A stretch of 64,000 nt of DNA from JANQSS01 sp965249735 (GTDB lineage Bacteria; Bacteroidota; Bacteroidia; Chitinophagales; Saprospiraceae): assembly GCA_965249735.1 (NCBI GenBank), contig CBDFMS010000020.1, positions 62,001-126,000 on the forward strand, in the 5' to 3' direction. Positions 1 to 9,767 of this stretch are shown in pieces; positions within the stretch are counted from its first letter, which is position 1, and every line of letters starts with the position of its first letter. The notes under the pieces are model-generated. The model saw only the letters and a list, made by a program, of their open reading frames with translations, was not told the origin of the DNA and ran no database searches. The translations under genes and the position numbers were made by a program.

Positions 1-785
1 CAATAATTATACGCGTAACGTTGTTATGCCGAACTTATTCCGGACACCATCACTATACAACGGGGGCAATTTAAATGACTCGGTTGAACTGCGTTGAACA
101 CAGGAACAAAATAACTGAAACACGATGATCGTACAACTGCCATTTCGTTTTCAGAACCCTTGTCCGGCACGGCGCGATTAGGCGCTATATTTTATGAGAA
201 TGTACAACACAAACCATACAAAATTCAATAGCGATATACGCTCCAAAACCAGATAGAATTGCCCTCCATGGGCTTTGCTATAACGCACCTAGGTAATTTC
301 ATTTGTCCCGACAGATTGGGAAAGAAGTCGATAATTTACAGGATTTCAGAAGTTCTCCATTTTGATTTGTTGACCATTTGCTATATATTGACACTTCGTT
401 AATATAGTGTATAGCGTCATCAGATACGTTCACTCATGAGATTTATTTGTATTAACTCAACAAACACCGGGCTATTGAAATGCCGGGCGTTATATAATGA
501 CACCGGAATCAACCGATACCTTATTCATTTGTTCTCATTGCTGCTTAACCTGATTTCCGAATTTAACTCCTCAATTTTTATTCCGGATAATCCTTCTTGT
601 GCGTTGTTTGCATTTCGGGAAGCCCCTATAAAACAATTTGATCGATCAAACTATATAAAGCAAGTCCTGGTGCTTGCAGGTTTTTCGGGATGTACAGTAA
701 ATTAATGAATCCTCAGAAAACGATTTCGTTTTTTGAATTGACAGGTTAGAAATTAAAGCTTTTTTTATCATATAAATCATTTATT
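1..785. other. Non-coding or unresolved left edge
   Basis: No convincing gene is visible in this stretch. The only open frame of note, 436-705 on the plus strand, would give an 89-residue protein with no signal peptide, recognisable domain or ribosome-binding site, and its composition looks like translated intergenic DNA. No tRNA cloverleaf, repeat or terminator stands out. The bases just before 786 are AT-rich and probably hold the promoter of the next gene. Confidence 0.4.
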
Positions 786-1277
786 ATGGCAAAGCCAAAA
801 AACATTGCTCCAATAGTTCTCGGCGCGACAACAGCTGTTATGCTTGCATATGCAGTAGGTATAGGTTTTCTCTCACCTTTTTCTCCGGTAACAAAATGCA
901 AACTTGCTGCCGGCAGTGAATATGTTATTTATTCTACCGCAGCGACTTGGATTCAAAATTACGAACAGGCTTCTAACAATGACCCGACTCTCGTGGCTAG
1001 ATATGAAGACTATGCCAAAGGCGACAACGTATCCGATTGCATCATCAAAATTCTTCGGAGACAAATCACTAAAAAACCATATAAAAAAAGCCACGGTATT
1101 CAGATTCGGTATGGTCTGGTAAATCAAAATGACGATAGAGACACACAGCGTATAGGTATATTACTGCCTATGGAATCGGACGGAACATCTGAGGCGCTGG
1201 TTCAGGACAGAAAAGTCTATACGTTCACATTCCCTCCGAACTTTCAGGACCCTTGTCCTCCACACTGCGATCAATAA
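786..1277 (+). CDS. Small membrane-anchored hypothetical protein
   Basis: I do not recognise this 163-residue protein. One hydrophobic segment lies at about residues 8-30 after a short Lys-containing N-terminus, so it is probably a single-pass anchored or secreted protein. The rest is a soluble mixed-charge domain that ends in a Cys/Pro-rich tail with two cysteines; further cysteines at about 38 and 85 could form disulfides outside the cytoplasm. It stands alone, about 450 bases before the peptidase gene. The start has no competing upstream methionine. Composition and codon pattern look like real coding sequence, more so than the overlapping frames. Function unknown. Confidence 0.6.
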   Translation: MAKPKNIAPIVLGATTAVMLAYAVGIGFLSPFSPVTKCKLAAGSEYVIYSTAATWIQNYEQASNNDPTLVARYEDYAKGDNVSDCIIKILRRQITKKPYKKSHGIQIRYGLVNQNDDRDTQRIGILLPMESDGTSEALVQDRKVYTFTFPPNFQDPCPPHCDQ

Positions 1278-1731
1278 TTCTCAGTGGGACGCCTAGGCTG
1301 GGCCTTTCTTAGCCAACTTTAGCGATCCATAATTTGATCTGTGTGATTGGCTGGGTTTTTTAATCACTAGAGTGAACAATACTTTCTGAATGCTCACAGG
1401 GAACAGGTCCTTGCATCCTGTGAATTTTCAGATGTAAGTTTTGGCTCGTAGGATGTTTGTGACAGAGCCTTACTTCATATACGAGGTCATATATCGCCCG
1501 AATATTTTCCGGCAAAAATATTTACTTAAGTTTAATTGGTTTTTTACAGGGGTAAAATTGGGTTAGGGGAGGCGGCTTGCCACCTGCCCTATAATATTCC
1601 ATCGACTATTGCTTCTACACAGGCACTTATATATCTTCCACAGTCAATCTACCCGGCACCCATCATGGTACTTCGCTGAACCACTCAATCGTTATATTTG
1701 GGCGTGATAATCTAACTACAATCTTACCCCT
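1278..1731. other. Intergenic gap, 454 bases
   Basis: No gene is supported here. Just after the small protein, AGCC/GGCT segments around 1296-1316 and 1347-1352 could pair and are followed by GGG and a T-run at 1353-1361. This is a possible but imperfect terminator. A match to the Bacteroidota -7 element TAnnTTTG lies at 1693-1700, about 30 bases before the peptidase start. I see nothing else. Confidence 0.35.
1693..1700 (+). promoter_or_regulatory. Possible Bacteroidota -7 promoter element
   Basis: The bases TATATTTG match the TAnnTTTG -7 consensus of the Bacteroidota primary sigma factor and lie 32 bases before the peptidase start codon. No clear TTTG is present at the -33 position (about 1670-1675 reads CTTCG), so the call is weak. 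Confidence 0.25.
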
Positions 1732-3633
1732 ATGATGCGATTACTTTGCTTGTGTACAATTAGTCTGTTTTACTTCATGAGCGTAGCTCAACAAACGATG
1801 ACGCCCGAACTCCTATGGCAATTGGGGAGAGTTGGCGGTGTGGGGGTCAGTGACGATGGAAAGCAGGTATTATATACCGTACGAACATATGATGCCACAC
1901 TCAATACCAGTTCCAGCCTCATGTATTCCATTCCAATTGAAGGCGGTGAGGCAACCCTGATTGAAACATCGGATAGTGTTATATCTGACAAGAATGTTTC
2001 TCCAAACGGAGAATACAATTTGTCACATCGTGCAGTTAAGCTCAACCGCGTATTCGGAAAAGAGTATTATCCCGAATTAGAGAAATCAAATGTTCACATT
2101 TATGATGATTTAATGTTCCGGCATTGGGACACCTGGTCTGAAGGCACTTACAATCATGTTTTCCTGAGTCGTATCGATGGTACAAAAGAACAGGACCTTC
2201 TATACGGACATGCTTTTCATTGTCCGACCATGCCGTTTGGCGGTGCCGAAGATTATACCTGGAGTCCTGATGGGAAGCAAGTCGTTTACGTCACAAAACA
2301 AAAAACAGGAGCGGCGTTTGCGGTCAGCACAAACACAGATCTATTTTCATATAATTTGGAAAGTCAGGTTACTACTAATTTGACGGAAGGCATGGAGGGA
2401 TATGATAACCAGCCTGCATTTTCATCTAACGGAACGCTGGCCTGGCTCAGCATGAAACGCGATGGGTACGAGTCAGATAAAAACGACCTCGTCATATTAG
2501 ACAATGGAAATAAAATAAATCTCACTGAAAAGTGGGATGGTACGGTTTCCGGGTTTTTGTGGGCACCAAAAGGCAATTACATTTATTTTACTGCGCCGAT
2601 TAATGGTACGAAACAATTATTTGTTGTGAATTATTCCAGCCGATTAAAAATAGCGCCTGTCGTAAAACAAATAACACGCGGCCAATTTGATGTTCAGGGA
2701 ATTGTCGGTCAATCCGGAAATACACTGGTTGTGTCACGCACAGATATGAATCATGCCGCCGAATTATTCACGATTGATATGACTACCGGCAAAATGAAAC
2801 AACTCACATTTGTTAATTATGCGCTATACAATGCCATATCCAAAAGTAAGGTTGAGCGAAGGTATGTCAACACAACAGATAATAAACGCATGTTAACCTG
2901 GGTGATTTATCCGCCCAATTTTGATCCAAATAAAAAATACCCCACGCTTTTATATTGCCAGGGCGGGCCACAAGGGGCTTTGTCTCAGTTTTATTCTTTT
3001 CGATGGAATTTTCAATTGATGGCTGCCCAAGGCTATATCGTGGTGGCGCCTAATCGCCGTGGAATGCCCGGATACGGCGTTGAATGGAACGAACAAATCA
3101 GTAAAGACTACGGCGGACAAAATATGCAAGACTACCTGGCGGCTATTGATGCGCTTGCTAAAGAACCTTATGTGGATAATGAACGACTTGGTGCTGTCGG
3201 AGCCAGCTATGGTGGGTATTCTGTCTTCTATCTGGCAGGTATTCACAACAAGCGGTTCAAATCCTTTATATCACATGATGGCATGTTTAATCTAAAAAGC
3301 ATGTACGGTACGACAGAAGAATTGTTTTTTGTCAATTGGGATTTCGGTGGTCCCTATTGGGATCGCGCCAATGCCGAAGCTCAAAAAACCTACCAGGATT
3401 TTGATCCAATAAACCTCGTAGATCAATGGGATACTCCGATATTAATTTTTCAGGGTGGAAAAGATTATCGCATACCTACAGGTCAGGGACTTGAAGCATT
3501 TCAAGCTGCACAACTCAGGGGAATTAAAAGTCGATTTGTTTATTTGCCTGAAGAGAATCATTGGGTAATGTCTCCTCAAAACGGCCTGGTATGGCAAAAA
3601 GAATTTTTCCGCTGGCTGGCTGAAACACTGTAG
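1732..3633 (+). CDS. S9 family (prolyl oligopeptidase/DPP-like) secreted peptidase
   Basis: This is a 633-residue serine peptidase. An N-terminal signal peptide (about residues 1-19, ending near SVAQQ) predicts export. Residues ~25-370 form the beta-propeller typical of S9 enzymes, with recurring blades such as WSPDGKQVVYV. Residues ~390-633 form the alpha/beta-hydrolase domain. The catalytic triad is readable: Ser492 in GASYGG, Asp578 in GGKDYR and His610 in EENHW. Family members cleave short peptides, often after proline or as dipeptidyl aminopeptidases, and in Bacteroidota they act in the periplasm on imported peptides. Length fits the 600-700 residue acylaminoacyl-peptidase-like branch. 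It is followed 31 bases later by the cation exporter gene, but a functional link is not obvious. Exact cleavage specificity cannot be assigned. Confidence 0.92.
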   Translation: MMRLLCLCTISLFYFMSVAQQTMTPELLWQLGRVGGVGVSDDGKQVLYTVRTYDATLNTSSSLMYSIPIEGGEATLIETSDSVISDKNVSPNGEYNLSHRAVKLNRVFGKEYYPELEKSNVHIYDDLMFRHWDTWSEGTYNHVFLSRIDGTKEQDLLYGHAFHCPTMPFGGAEDYTWSPDGKQVVYVTKQKTGAAFAVSTNTDLFSYNLESQVTTNLTEGMEGYDNQPAFSSNGTLAWLSMKRDGYESDKNDLVILDNGNKINLTEKWDGTVSGFLWAPKGNYIYFTAPINGTKQLFVVNYSSRLKIAPVVKQITRGQFDVQGIVGQSGNTLVVSRTDMNHAAELFTIDMTTGKMKQLTFVNYALYNAISKSKVERRYVNTTDNKRMLTWVIYPPNFDPNKKYPTLLYCQGGPQGALSQFYSFRWNFQLMAAQGYIVVAPNRRGMPGYGVEWNEQISKDYGGQNMQDYLAAIDALAKEPYVDNERLGAVGASYGGYSVFYLAGIHNKRFKSFISHDGMFNLKSMYGTTEELFFVNWDFGGPYWDRANAEAQKTYQDFDPINLVDQWDTPILIFQGGKDYRIPTGQGLEAFQAAQLRGIKSRFVYLPEENHWVMSPQNGLVWQKEFFRWLAETL

Positions 3634-3664
3634 TTGTAAATCTGCTTAAAATCTGATCCGATAT

Positions 3665-4555
3665 ATGTCGCATGATCACCACCACCATCCGGGTAGCAAT
3701 TTAAAAATAGCATTTATTATTAATCTGGCATTTACTGTCTTCGAAATTATTGGTGGTTTTTATACGAATAGTATCGCCATTATTTCAGACGCTGTGCATG
3801 ACTTAGGTGACAGTCTTTCTTTGGGTACGGCTTGGTATCTGGAACGAAAGTCAAGGCAAAAAGCCGACGATAGTTTCTCTTTTGGATATGCCCGTTTTTC
3901 ACTTCTTGGTGCATTGATCAATAGCCTGGTATTGCTTGGCGGATCTTTTTATGTCATTTCTGAGGCGATAGGCCGTATAATGGAACCGGAGCAAACGGAT
4001 GCCTCGGGGATGTTATTTTTTGCCATCGTCGGTGTGCTCGTGAATGGGTATGCAGCATGGAAGTTGAGTTCAGGTAAATCCTTTAATGAGCGGGTGGCCT
4101 CATGGCATCTTTTGGAAGATGTTCTTGGTTGGGTGGCTGTGCTCGTGGTTGCAATCATTCTTCATATTAAAGACATTCCATATTTAGATCCGGCTTTATC
4201 ACTCCTGATCACCTTGTACATTTTATGGAATGTTGTTAAACGATTGAAAGAGACATTATTTATTTTTTTGCAGGGAATGCCCCGTGATATTAATGCCAAT
4301 GAAATAGAACAAAAATTACTCGGTATTGATGGTGTTGATTCGATTCACCATACACACATCTGGTCGTTAGAAGGTCAGGACCATGTATTTACGACACATG
4401 TGAAGTTGATAAATATTACTTCGCTTGAAGAAATATTGTTGATTAAGCAACACATTAAAGATATACTTAGTGAATATCCGTTCAAGCATTATAATGTCGA
4501 AACAGAATTGGATGAAGAGCCTTGTGGATTGGTGGAAAAACAAGCACCTAATTAA
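3665..4555 (+). CDS. Cation diffusion facilitator (zinc/cobalt exporter type)
   Basis: This 296-residue protein is a CDF-family metal/proton antiporter of the inner membrane. The N-terminus carries a metal-binding His cluster (HDHHHH, residues 3-8). Six hydrophobic segments lie within about residues 13-205. The transmembrane metal site is visible as DAVHD in helix II and HLLED in helix V, the D/HxxxD pattern of Zn-transporting CzcD/YiiP relatives. The C-terminal cytoplasmic domain (~210-290) contains the HHTHIW segment common in CzcD-like dimerisation domains. Length is normal. The likely role is efflux of excess Zn2+, possibly Co2+ or Cd2+. Substrate is inferred from the motif pattern only. 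Confidence 0.9.
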   Translation: MSHDHHHHPGSNLKIAFIINLAFTVFEIIGGFYTNSIAIISDAVHDLGDSLSLGTAWYLERKSRQKADDSFSFGYARFSLLGALINSLVLLGGSFYVISEAIGRIMEPEQTDASGMLFFAIVGVLVNGYAAWKLSSGKSFNERVASWHLLEDVLGWVAVLVVAIILHIKDIPYLDPALSLLITLYILWNVVKRLKETLFIFLQGMPRDINANEIEQKLLGIDGVDSIHHTHIWSLEGQDHVFTTHVKLINITSLEEILLIKQHIKDILSEYPFKHYNVETELDEEPCGLVEKQAPN

Positions 4556-4569
4556 TTTTTAATTCCCAG

Positions 4570-5616
4570 ATGACGTTCGCCTCCGCACTTCTTCAATGGA
4601 ATGAAAGCCGACAACCGGCTTTTCCCTGGATTCATGAAACCAACCCATACCGGATCTTGCTCTCGGAATTTCTTCTTCAACAAACCCGTTCTGATCAGGC
4701 CGTCGGATATTATGAACGGATGTTGAATGCATTTCCAACCATTGAGGCCCTCGCTCAAACTTCTGAAGATAACTTGCTCCGACACTGGCAAGGACTGGGA
4801 TATTATAGTAGGGCCAGGAACCTCCATAAGACGGCCCTTCTGATTGTACAAGAACACGGTGGAAAAGTCCCTGATTCCTATGACGAACTAATTCGTCTCC
4901 CTGGAATCGGTCCATATACAGCTGCTGCCATTGCCTCGTTTGCCTTTAGTGAGTCGCGCGCTGTGGTTGATGGAAATGTGTATCGCGTGCTTGCTCGTTT
5001 CCATGGTATCGATCTGCCTGTCAACAGTTCTACCGCTCGAAAGCACTTCACAGCGGTTGCTACAGAACTGCTTGGTGATCATGATCCGGCAAAATTTAAC
5101 CAGGCGATCATGAACCTTGGGGCACATCAATGCACCCCTAAAAATCCGGACTGCACAACTTGCCCGTTGCATCTTGATTGTCTCGCATTTGCCTCTGAAA
5201 CACAACACCTTTTTCCGGTAAAACACAAAAAGAAGCCAAATAAAGACCGGTATTTTCATTTTCTGGACATTGGTATACGCGGTCAAACCCTCATTGAAAA
5301 ACGCAGTGAACGTGATATCTGGCAAGGCTTGTACCAATTTCCTTTGATCGAAAGGCCGTCAAATCGGGCGCTTTCTAAAAAGAAACTCACATTGTATCTG
5401 GACGAGACGTTTGGGCTTTCTGAGTTCAGGCTTAATGGCATCACAGAAGCCCGAAAACAGACGCTGAGTCATCAGCATATTCACGCCCGTTTTTATAAAA
5501 TCAAGGTAAATCAAAAGCCCGGTGTCGACAATTCCAACTTCACCTTGGTATTTCGTGAAAACTTAGAGAACTTTGCACTACCAAAAACAATTACTTGGTA
5601 TCTTAATTTAAAGTAG
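4570..5616 (+). CDS. mutY: A/G-specific adenine glycosylase MutY
   Basis: MutY removes adenine mispaired with 8-oxoguanine and so prevents G:C to T:A mutations. All diagnostic parts of the 348-residue protein are visible: catalytic Glu33 in the SEFLLQQT motif, a helix-hairpin-helix (LPGIGPYTAAAIASFAF, ~110-126), catalytic Asp134 in VVDGNV, and the [4Fe-4S] loop cysteines 188, 195, 198 and 204 with the expected 6-2-5 spacing. The C-terminal third (~225-345) is the NUDIX-like domain that recognises 8-oxoG. The gene begins 14 bases after the CDF gene and ends 3 bases before ssb. The order mutY-ssb-gldE-gldD is widely shared in Bacteroidota, which supports the call. Confidence 0.97.
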   Translation: MTFASALLQWNESRQPAFPWIHETNPYRILLSEFLLQQTRSDQAVGYYERMLNAFPTIEALAQTSEDNLLRHWQGLGYYSRARNLHKTALLIVQEHGGKVPDSYDELIRLPGIGPYTAAAIASFAFSESRAVVDGNVYRVLARFHGIDLPVNSSTARKHFTAVATELLGDHDPAKFNQAIMNLGAHQCTPKNPDCTTCPLHLDCLAFASETQHLFPVKHKKKPNKDRYFHFLDIGIRGQTLIEKRSERDIWQGLYQFPLIERPSNRALSKKKLTLYLDETFGLSEFRLNGITEARKQTLSHQHIHARFYKIKVNQKPGVDNSNFTLVFRENLENFALPKTITWYLNLK

Positions 5617-5619
5617 ACT

Positions 5620-6066
5620 ATGATCAATAAAGTAATATTAGTAGGCAACCTGGGAAGAGACCCGGAAGTACGTCACCTGGAAAGTGGTGCCACCGTCGCC
5701 ACCTTCACAATGGCGACCAATGAAAACTACAGAGACAAACAAGGCGAATGGCAGACTGTCACGCAATGGCACAATATTGTCGCCTGGCGCTACCTGGCCG
5801 AAATGGCCGAGCGATCTCTGAAAAAGGGCAGCCTTGTCTATGTGGAAGGAAAGTTGACCCATCGCAAGTATCAGGACAAAGACGGAAATGATAAATACAT
5901 TTCCGAAGTGGTCGCTAACGTACTACGTTCATTAGAGCGTCGGGAAAGTACATCACAAGATGGCAGTTCGTTTCCATCGGAACCACCAGCCCAGTCTACC
6001 GGACCTGGAACGGCTTCGCCAAAAACAACAACAGAAGATTTCGATGAAGACGATTTACCATTTTAA
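5620..6066 (+). CDS. ssb: Single-stranded DNA-binding protein
   Basis: SSB coats single-stranded DNA during replication, repair and recombination. The 148-residue protein has an OB fold at residues 1-108, recognisable from the opening INKVILVGNLGRDPE and the central VTQWHNIVAW segment. A low-complexity Ser/Pro/Thr linker (~115-135) follows, and the acidic tip ends in DEDDLPF, the docking peptide for SSB-interacting repair proteins. Length and organisation are standard. It starts 3 bases after mutY and is probably co-transcribed with it and with gldE downstream. Confidence 0.97.
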   Translation: MINKVILVGNLGRDPEVRHLESGATVATFTMATNENYRDKQGEWQTVTQWHNIVAWRYLAEMAERSLKKGSLVYVEGKLTHRKYQDKDGNDKYISEVVANVLRSLERRESTSQDGSSFPSEPPAQSTGPGTASPKTTTEDFDEDDLPF

Positions 6067-6097
6067 TCGCCTTTGATTATTCACCAAAAAACTAATC

Positions 6098-7501
6098 TTG
6101 GACTTAGAACCTCCACCTTCGTTATTTTCAACTAGCATAATTCTTTTTCATGCCGTGCCGTTAATTACCTTAACCGGTGCTTTTTTCGGCCTGTTTATTC
6201 TGGTTTTATTATTAATTTTTTCTGCGTTAATCTCGGGATCAGAAGTTGCATACTTTTCTTTGTCTCCCAATAATATTCAATCGCTAAAAGAAAGCAGTGA
6301 TAAATCCGCCAAACGGGTGTTGCAATTAAAGCGTCATCCAAGAAAACTTTTAGCTACGATATTAATCACCAATAATTTTATTAATATCGGAATTGTCTTA
6401 TTGTCGGATTATCTGGTGTGGCAGTTTTTTGGTGTTGAAGCCTTCGTCTCCGGTGGCCAGTGGCTGAGCGAGCAATTTTCTTTTTGGTATTTTAACGAAG
6501 AAGATTATTCCCGGTTGATTAATTTCTTAGTCACTGTGGTTGGTGTTACGGTTCTGTTAGTGTTGTTTGGAGAAATTACGCCTAAAATATACGCCCGATT
6601 CAATAATTTGTCTTTCGCCCGGCGTATGTCCGGATCGCTGAACACGCTCAATACTTTGTTTTATCCCTTGAGCAATCTTTTGGTCGGTTTGAGTAAGCGT
6701 CTGGAAATTACGTTTGGTCCATCCGCAAATACACAGGACCATAAAGAAGAAATCGAAGAAGCAATCGAACTTACAGTCAGCGGTGCGCAAAACGCGGAAA
6801 AAGAGGTAAATATTCTGAAAAGTATAATCAAGTTTAATGAGGTTGCTGTAAAACAGATTATGCGTAGTCGGGTTGATGTGATCGCCGAAAGCGTTGATAG
6901 CCAATTGGAAGATGTCCTCGAAGCCATTCGCTCCTCCGGTTATTCACGCATTCCGATTTATGAGGAGTCGCTCGATCACATTGTTGGGTTGTTATATGCA
7001 AAAGATTTTATCGGACATGATGAGAGCATCGTCTGGCAAAAATTAATTCGTACCGACATTCATTATGTTCCGGAGTCCAAGCGCATCAACGAACTCTTAA
7101 AAGAATTTCAAGAGCGAAGACTGCACATGGCCATTGTGGTGGATGAATTCGGTGGTGTATCCGGACTCGTGACCCTCGAAGATGTGATGGAGGAAGTCAT
7201 CGGGGAAATTAAAGATGAGTTTGATGAAGGTGACAATGTTGAGTTTGTTAAAATTGACGATAAAACATACATATTTGAAGGAAAGTCGCTCATCAATGAT
7301 GTTTGCCGTATCATGGGCGTTGAAACCTATGCCTTCGATTCAAAAAAAGGAGAAGCTGATTCTGTCGCCGGTCTTATGTTGGAATTTATTGGTCAAATTC
7401 CAAGACAATTTCAGGAAATTAAAATAGACAATTTTACATTGCGCGCTGAAAGTGTAAATAAACGGCGAATCGAAAAAGTGCGGATCATGATCGACCCATA
7501 A
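6098..7501 (+). CDS. gldE: GldE-like CNNM/CBS-domain membrane protein
   Basis: This 467-residue protein has the CorC/HlyC architecture. A hydrophobic CNNM-type region of several membrane segments (~10-190) is followed by two CBS domains (~235-350; the second includes MAIVVDEFGGVSGLVTLEDV) and a CorC_HlyC domain (~370-465). Its place between ssb and gldD identifies it as GldE, which in gliding Bacteroidota is functionally linked to GldD. The chosen start is a TTG at 6098; the next in-frame ATG would cut away most of the membrane region, so an alternative codon is likely. Family members elsewhere act in Mg2+/Co2+ handling, but the biochemical role of GldE is not settled. Presence of gldE and gldD alone does not prove gliding. 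Confidence 0.88.
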   Translation: MDLEPPPSLFSTSIILFHAVPLITLTGAFFGLFILVLLLIFSALISGSEVAYFSLSPNNIQSLKESSDKSAKRVLQLKRHPRKLLATILITNNFINIGIVLLSDYLVWQFFGVEAFVSGGQWLSEQFSFWYFNEEDYSRLINFLVTVVGVTVLLVLFGEITPKIYARFNNLSFARRMSGSLNTLNTLFYPLSNLLVGLSKRLEITFGPSANTQDHKEEIEEAIELTVSGAQNAEKEVNILKSIIKFNEVAVKQIMRSRVDVIAESVDSQLEDVLEAIRSSGYSRIPIYEESLDHIVGLLYAKDFIGHDESIVWQKLIRTDIHYVPESKRINELLKEFQERRLHMAIVVDEFGGVSGLVTLEDVMEEVIGEIKDEFDEGDNVEFVKIDDKTYIFEGKSLINDVCRIMGVETYAFDSKKGEADSVAGLMLEFIGQIPRQFQEIKIDNFTLRAESVNKRRIEKVRIMIDP

Positions 7502-7591
7502 ATCGATTTTTTCCTTGATTCTTATTATTTAATTTTTCTCCACCAAGGACAACAAAATTCTCCACATCCGTTTTACTAGTTATATTAATCT

Positions 7592-8215
7592 ATGAGCATG
7601 CAATACACATCCGGTAAGATTAAGTCTATCATTTTAGCGTGTGGGTGTTTTCTTATTTGTTTGGTGTTTGTGCAATGTACCACAGACACCCCGGTTCCAA
7701 AACCGCGTACATTTCCTCGGATGACCATGCCCGCGCGAACACCTGTCAATATGAATTTAACGGCCTGTCCTTTTGTATTCGAGTTTTCTGACTACGCCAA
7801 AGTTAATCATGACAAGAAGTTCTTCAAAGAACAACCGCCTCATGCCTGTTGGTTCGACTTGCACATGCCGGATTTTAATGCCGATCTATTTCTGAGCTAT
7901 CACCCTATTTCAACGCGCAAAGATTTTGATAAACTCATTGCAGATACCTATAAAATTACCAATCAAATAAATCGTAGAAGTAACTACATGGAAGAGTTGC
8001 GGATTGAAAATAGTTCCGGCGTTTCCGGTATGAAATTCCTTTTTGAAGGAGCCGCAGCATCTCCTATTCACTTTTATATGTCAGACACGACACAGCATTT
8101 CGTTAAAGGTGCTTTGTACTACAATCACAAGGTCCATGCGGACTCTATGCAGCCAGCTACACAGTTTATTCTCGAAGACATAGATCGGATGTTGGCTTCG
8201 TTTCGGTGGAAATAA
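7592..8215 (+). CDS. gldD: Gliding motility lipoprotein GldD
   Basis: This 207-residue protein has a lipoprotein signal peptide: a basic N-terminus, a hydrophobic stretch at about residues 13-28, and a lipobox-like VFVQC with the acylated cysteine near 29. The mature part begins with TDTPVPKPRTFPRM and holds the CPFVFEFSDYAKV segment characteristic of GldD. It follows gldE by 90 bases, the usual partner arrangement. GldD is an outer-membrane or periplasmic lipoprotein needed for gliding and type IX secretion in Flavobacterium, but it also occurs in non-gliding relatives. A second ATG two codons downstream is equally possible as start. Confidence 0.88.
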   Translation: MSMQYTSGKIKSIILACGCFLICLVFVQCTTDTPVPKPRTFPRMTMPARTPVNMNLTACPFVFEFSDYAKVNHDKKFFKEQPPHACWFDLHMPDFNADLFLSYHPISTRKDFDKLIADTYKITNQINRRSNYMEELRIENSSGVSGMKFLFEGAAASPIHFYMSDTTQHFVKGALYYNHKVHADSMQPATQFILEDIDRMLASFRWK

Positions 8216-8221
8216 ATCTTC

Positions 8222-8254
8222 TAATAAAAATAAGGCGAGTTCTGCCTCCCTTAT
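8222..8254 (-). terminator. Probable intrinsic terminator of the YfcC-type gene
   Basis: An inverted repeat (8230-8239 with 8246-8254, one bulged base, 6-base loop) is followed on the minus strand by a T-rich run (8229 down to 8222). It lies about 70 bases beyond the stop of the minus-strand transporter, in the gap between two convergent genes. On the plus strand the stem is followed by A-rich sequence, so it would serve the minus-strand gene only. Confidence 0.45.
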
Positions 8255-8321
8255 GATTAAAAAAAGGTTCTAATCGTGCCCTCGGATTCGACAACCCTCA
8301 TAATGAACATGAACCCAATGG

Positions 8322-9767
8322 TCAATACCCTGTCATGATCGCTGCCATAATAAATAAAGCCGCGATGCCCATCATGATCAGAAAAATGGGCAGAATGAAT
8401 CGAAACCATTTCTCAAACGGGACGGATGCGATACCCAGCATGGCCATGAGAACTCCATTTGTCGGGATGATCAAGTTAGATATTCCGTCGCCTAGAATAT
8501 AAGCCAATACCGCTGTCTGTCTTGAAATATCCAGGAGGTCGGCCAAAGGCGTCATCAGAGGCATGGAAACCAGTGCCTGGCCCGAGGCAGATGGGATAAA
8601 GAAATTGAGTACCGTCTGAAAAATTAACATGCCTTGTCCAGCCAAAACGGTAGGCAATGCCGATAGGCCATTGCTGGCATAATAAAGGATGGTGTCAATG
8701 ATTAGTCCTTCCTGTAGGACTACGGAAATACCGCGGGCTACCCCAACTACAAGAGCCGGAATAATCATCATCTCGAGCCCTTTTATAAATGCCGCCATGG
8801 CTTCATCACCAGACATTCCATCAATCAAAATGACCAATATAGCAATGCCGATAAAACCACCACTCATCTCGATAAAACTCCAGCCCATGGTTTGCACAGC
8901 ATATAGCACACCGGCGTAACAAACAACGACGATGGCTATTAAAGCCAATTGCTTCCTGGTAAGTTTTGTTTTTGAAATACCCTCTGCATCTTTTATTTCA
9001 AAAGCATCGTTTTTCATGATAGACGTCAAAGGATCTTTTTTTACGCGAGTTCCATAGCGCATCAAAAAGAAAAACCCTACCAATGCACAAACTACATAAA
9101 GCACAATACGCAATCCAATTCCACTGCCAATAGGCAATTCTGCAATTTGTTGTGCGATTTGGACGGTGAATGGATTCGTCACACCCGTGCTCCAACCAAC
9201 AAATACCGGTATTCCTACCAGGGCTAATCCAAACACGCGATCATAGCCCAACTCCTTTGACAACAATAAAAAAATCGGGATCAATGCAATGGGTTCCATG
9301 ACAATTCCCATAAAGGAGCTTCCTGAAAAAAGCAACATATAAATCAGAAACAATAGCACAACCGGGGACTGATTAAATTTTTCAATTAAATAAAAAAGCA
9401 ATGAATTAATGGCGCCCGTATGATGTATAACATTAAACACGGCCCCGATAATAAAGACGAAAAAAATGAGGACAGCGGACTGATGCATGCCTTTTGGAAT
9501 GGAGGTCAGCAAACCCAGAAGTGATATCGGTGACGCCTTACCCTCCATTTGTTCTCCAAGAATAGAGCCCTTGAGAGAGATGTGTTTAGGTATCTCCTTA
9601 TAACTCCCCGGGACGACCACACTTTGTGTTATTTTTCCGTACGTCCGTGTTGTCCGATCAAAACTTCCGGATGGAATGACATAGGACAGTATCGCACACA
9701 ACAGGATTATACCGGAGAGAAAAATAAATACATGGGGGATCTTGAATTGAGACAACTTGGCGTTCAT
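8322..9767 (-). CDS. YfcC/DcuC-family membrane carrier
   Basis: This 481-residue polytopic inner-membrane protein belongs to the YfcC branch of the DcuC-like carriers of the ion transporter superfamily. About 12 hydrophobic segments are visible. Family hallmarks are the N-terminal IPSGSFDR after the first helix and the repeated polar breaks VGWSTGVTNPFTVQIAQ (~190-206) and FFIPSASGQALVSMPLM (~385-401), which resemble substrate-binding hairpin loops. Relatives are annotated as C4-dicarboxylate or basic amino-acid/peptide-degradation carriers, but the substrate is uncertain. The gene stands alone and is convergent with gldD. The start is the only good ATG before the first helix. Confidence 0.85.
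   Translation of the reverse strand: MNAKLSQFKIPHVFIFLSGIILLCAILSYVIPSGSFDRTTRTYGKITQSVVVPGSYKEIPKHISLKGSILGEQMEGKASPISLLGLLTSIPKGMHQSAVLIFFVFIIGAVFNVIHHTGAINSLLFYLIEKFNQSPVVLLFLIYMLLFSGSSFMGIVMEPIALIPIFLLLSKELGYDRVFGLALVGIPVFVGWSTGVTNPFTVQIAQQIAELPIGSGIGLRIVLYVVCALVGFFFLMRYGTRVKKDPLTSIMKNDAFEIKDAEGISKTKLTRKQLALIAIVVVCYAGVLYAVQTMGWSFIEMSGGFIGIAILVILIDGMSGDEAMAAFIKGLEMMIIPALVVGVARGISVVLQEGLIIDTILYYASNGLSALPTVLAGQGMLIFQTVLNFFIPSASGQALVSMPLMTPLADLLDISRQTAVLAYILGDGISNLIIPTNGVLMAMLGIASVPFEKWFRFILPIFLIMMGIAALFIMAAIMTGY

Noticed and set aside
436..705. 89-codon plus-strand frame
   Set aside because: No domain, signal, ribosome-binding site or neighbour supports it; composition resembles non-coding DNA.
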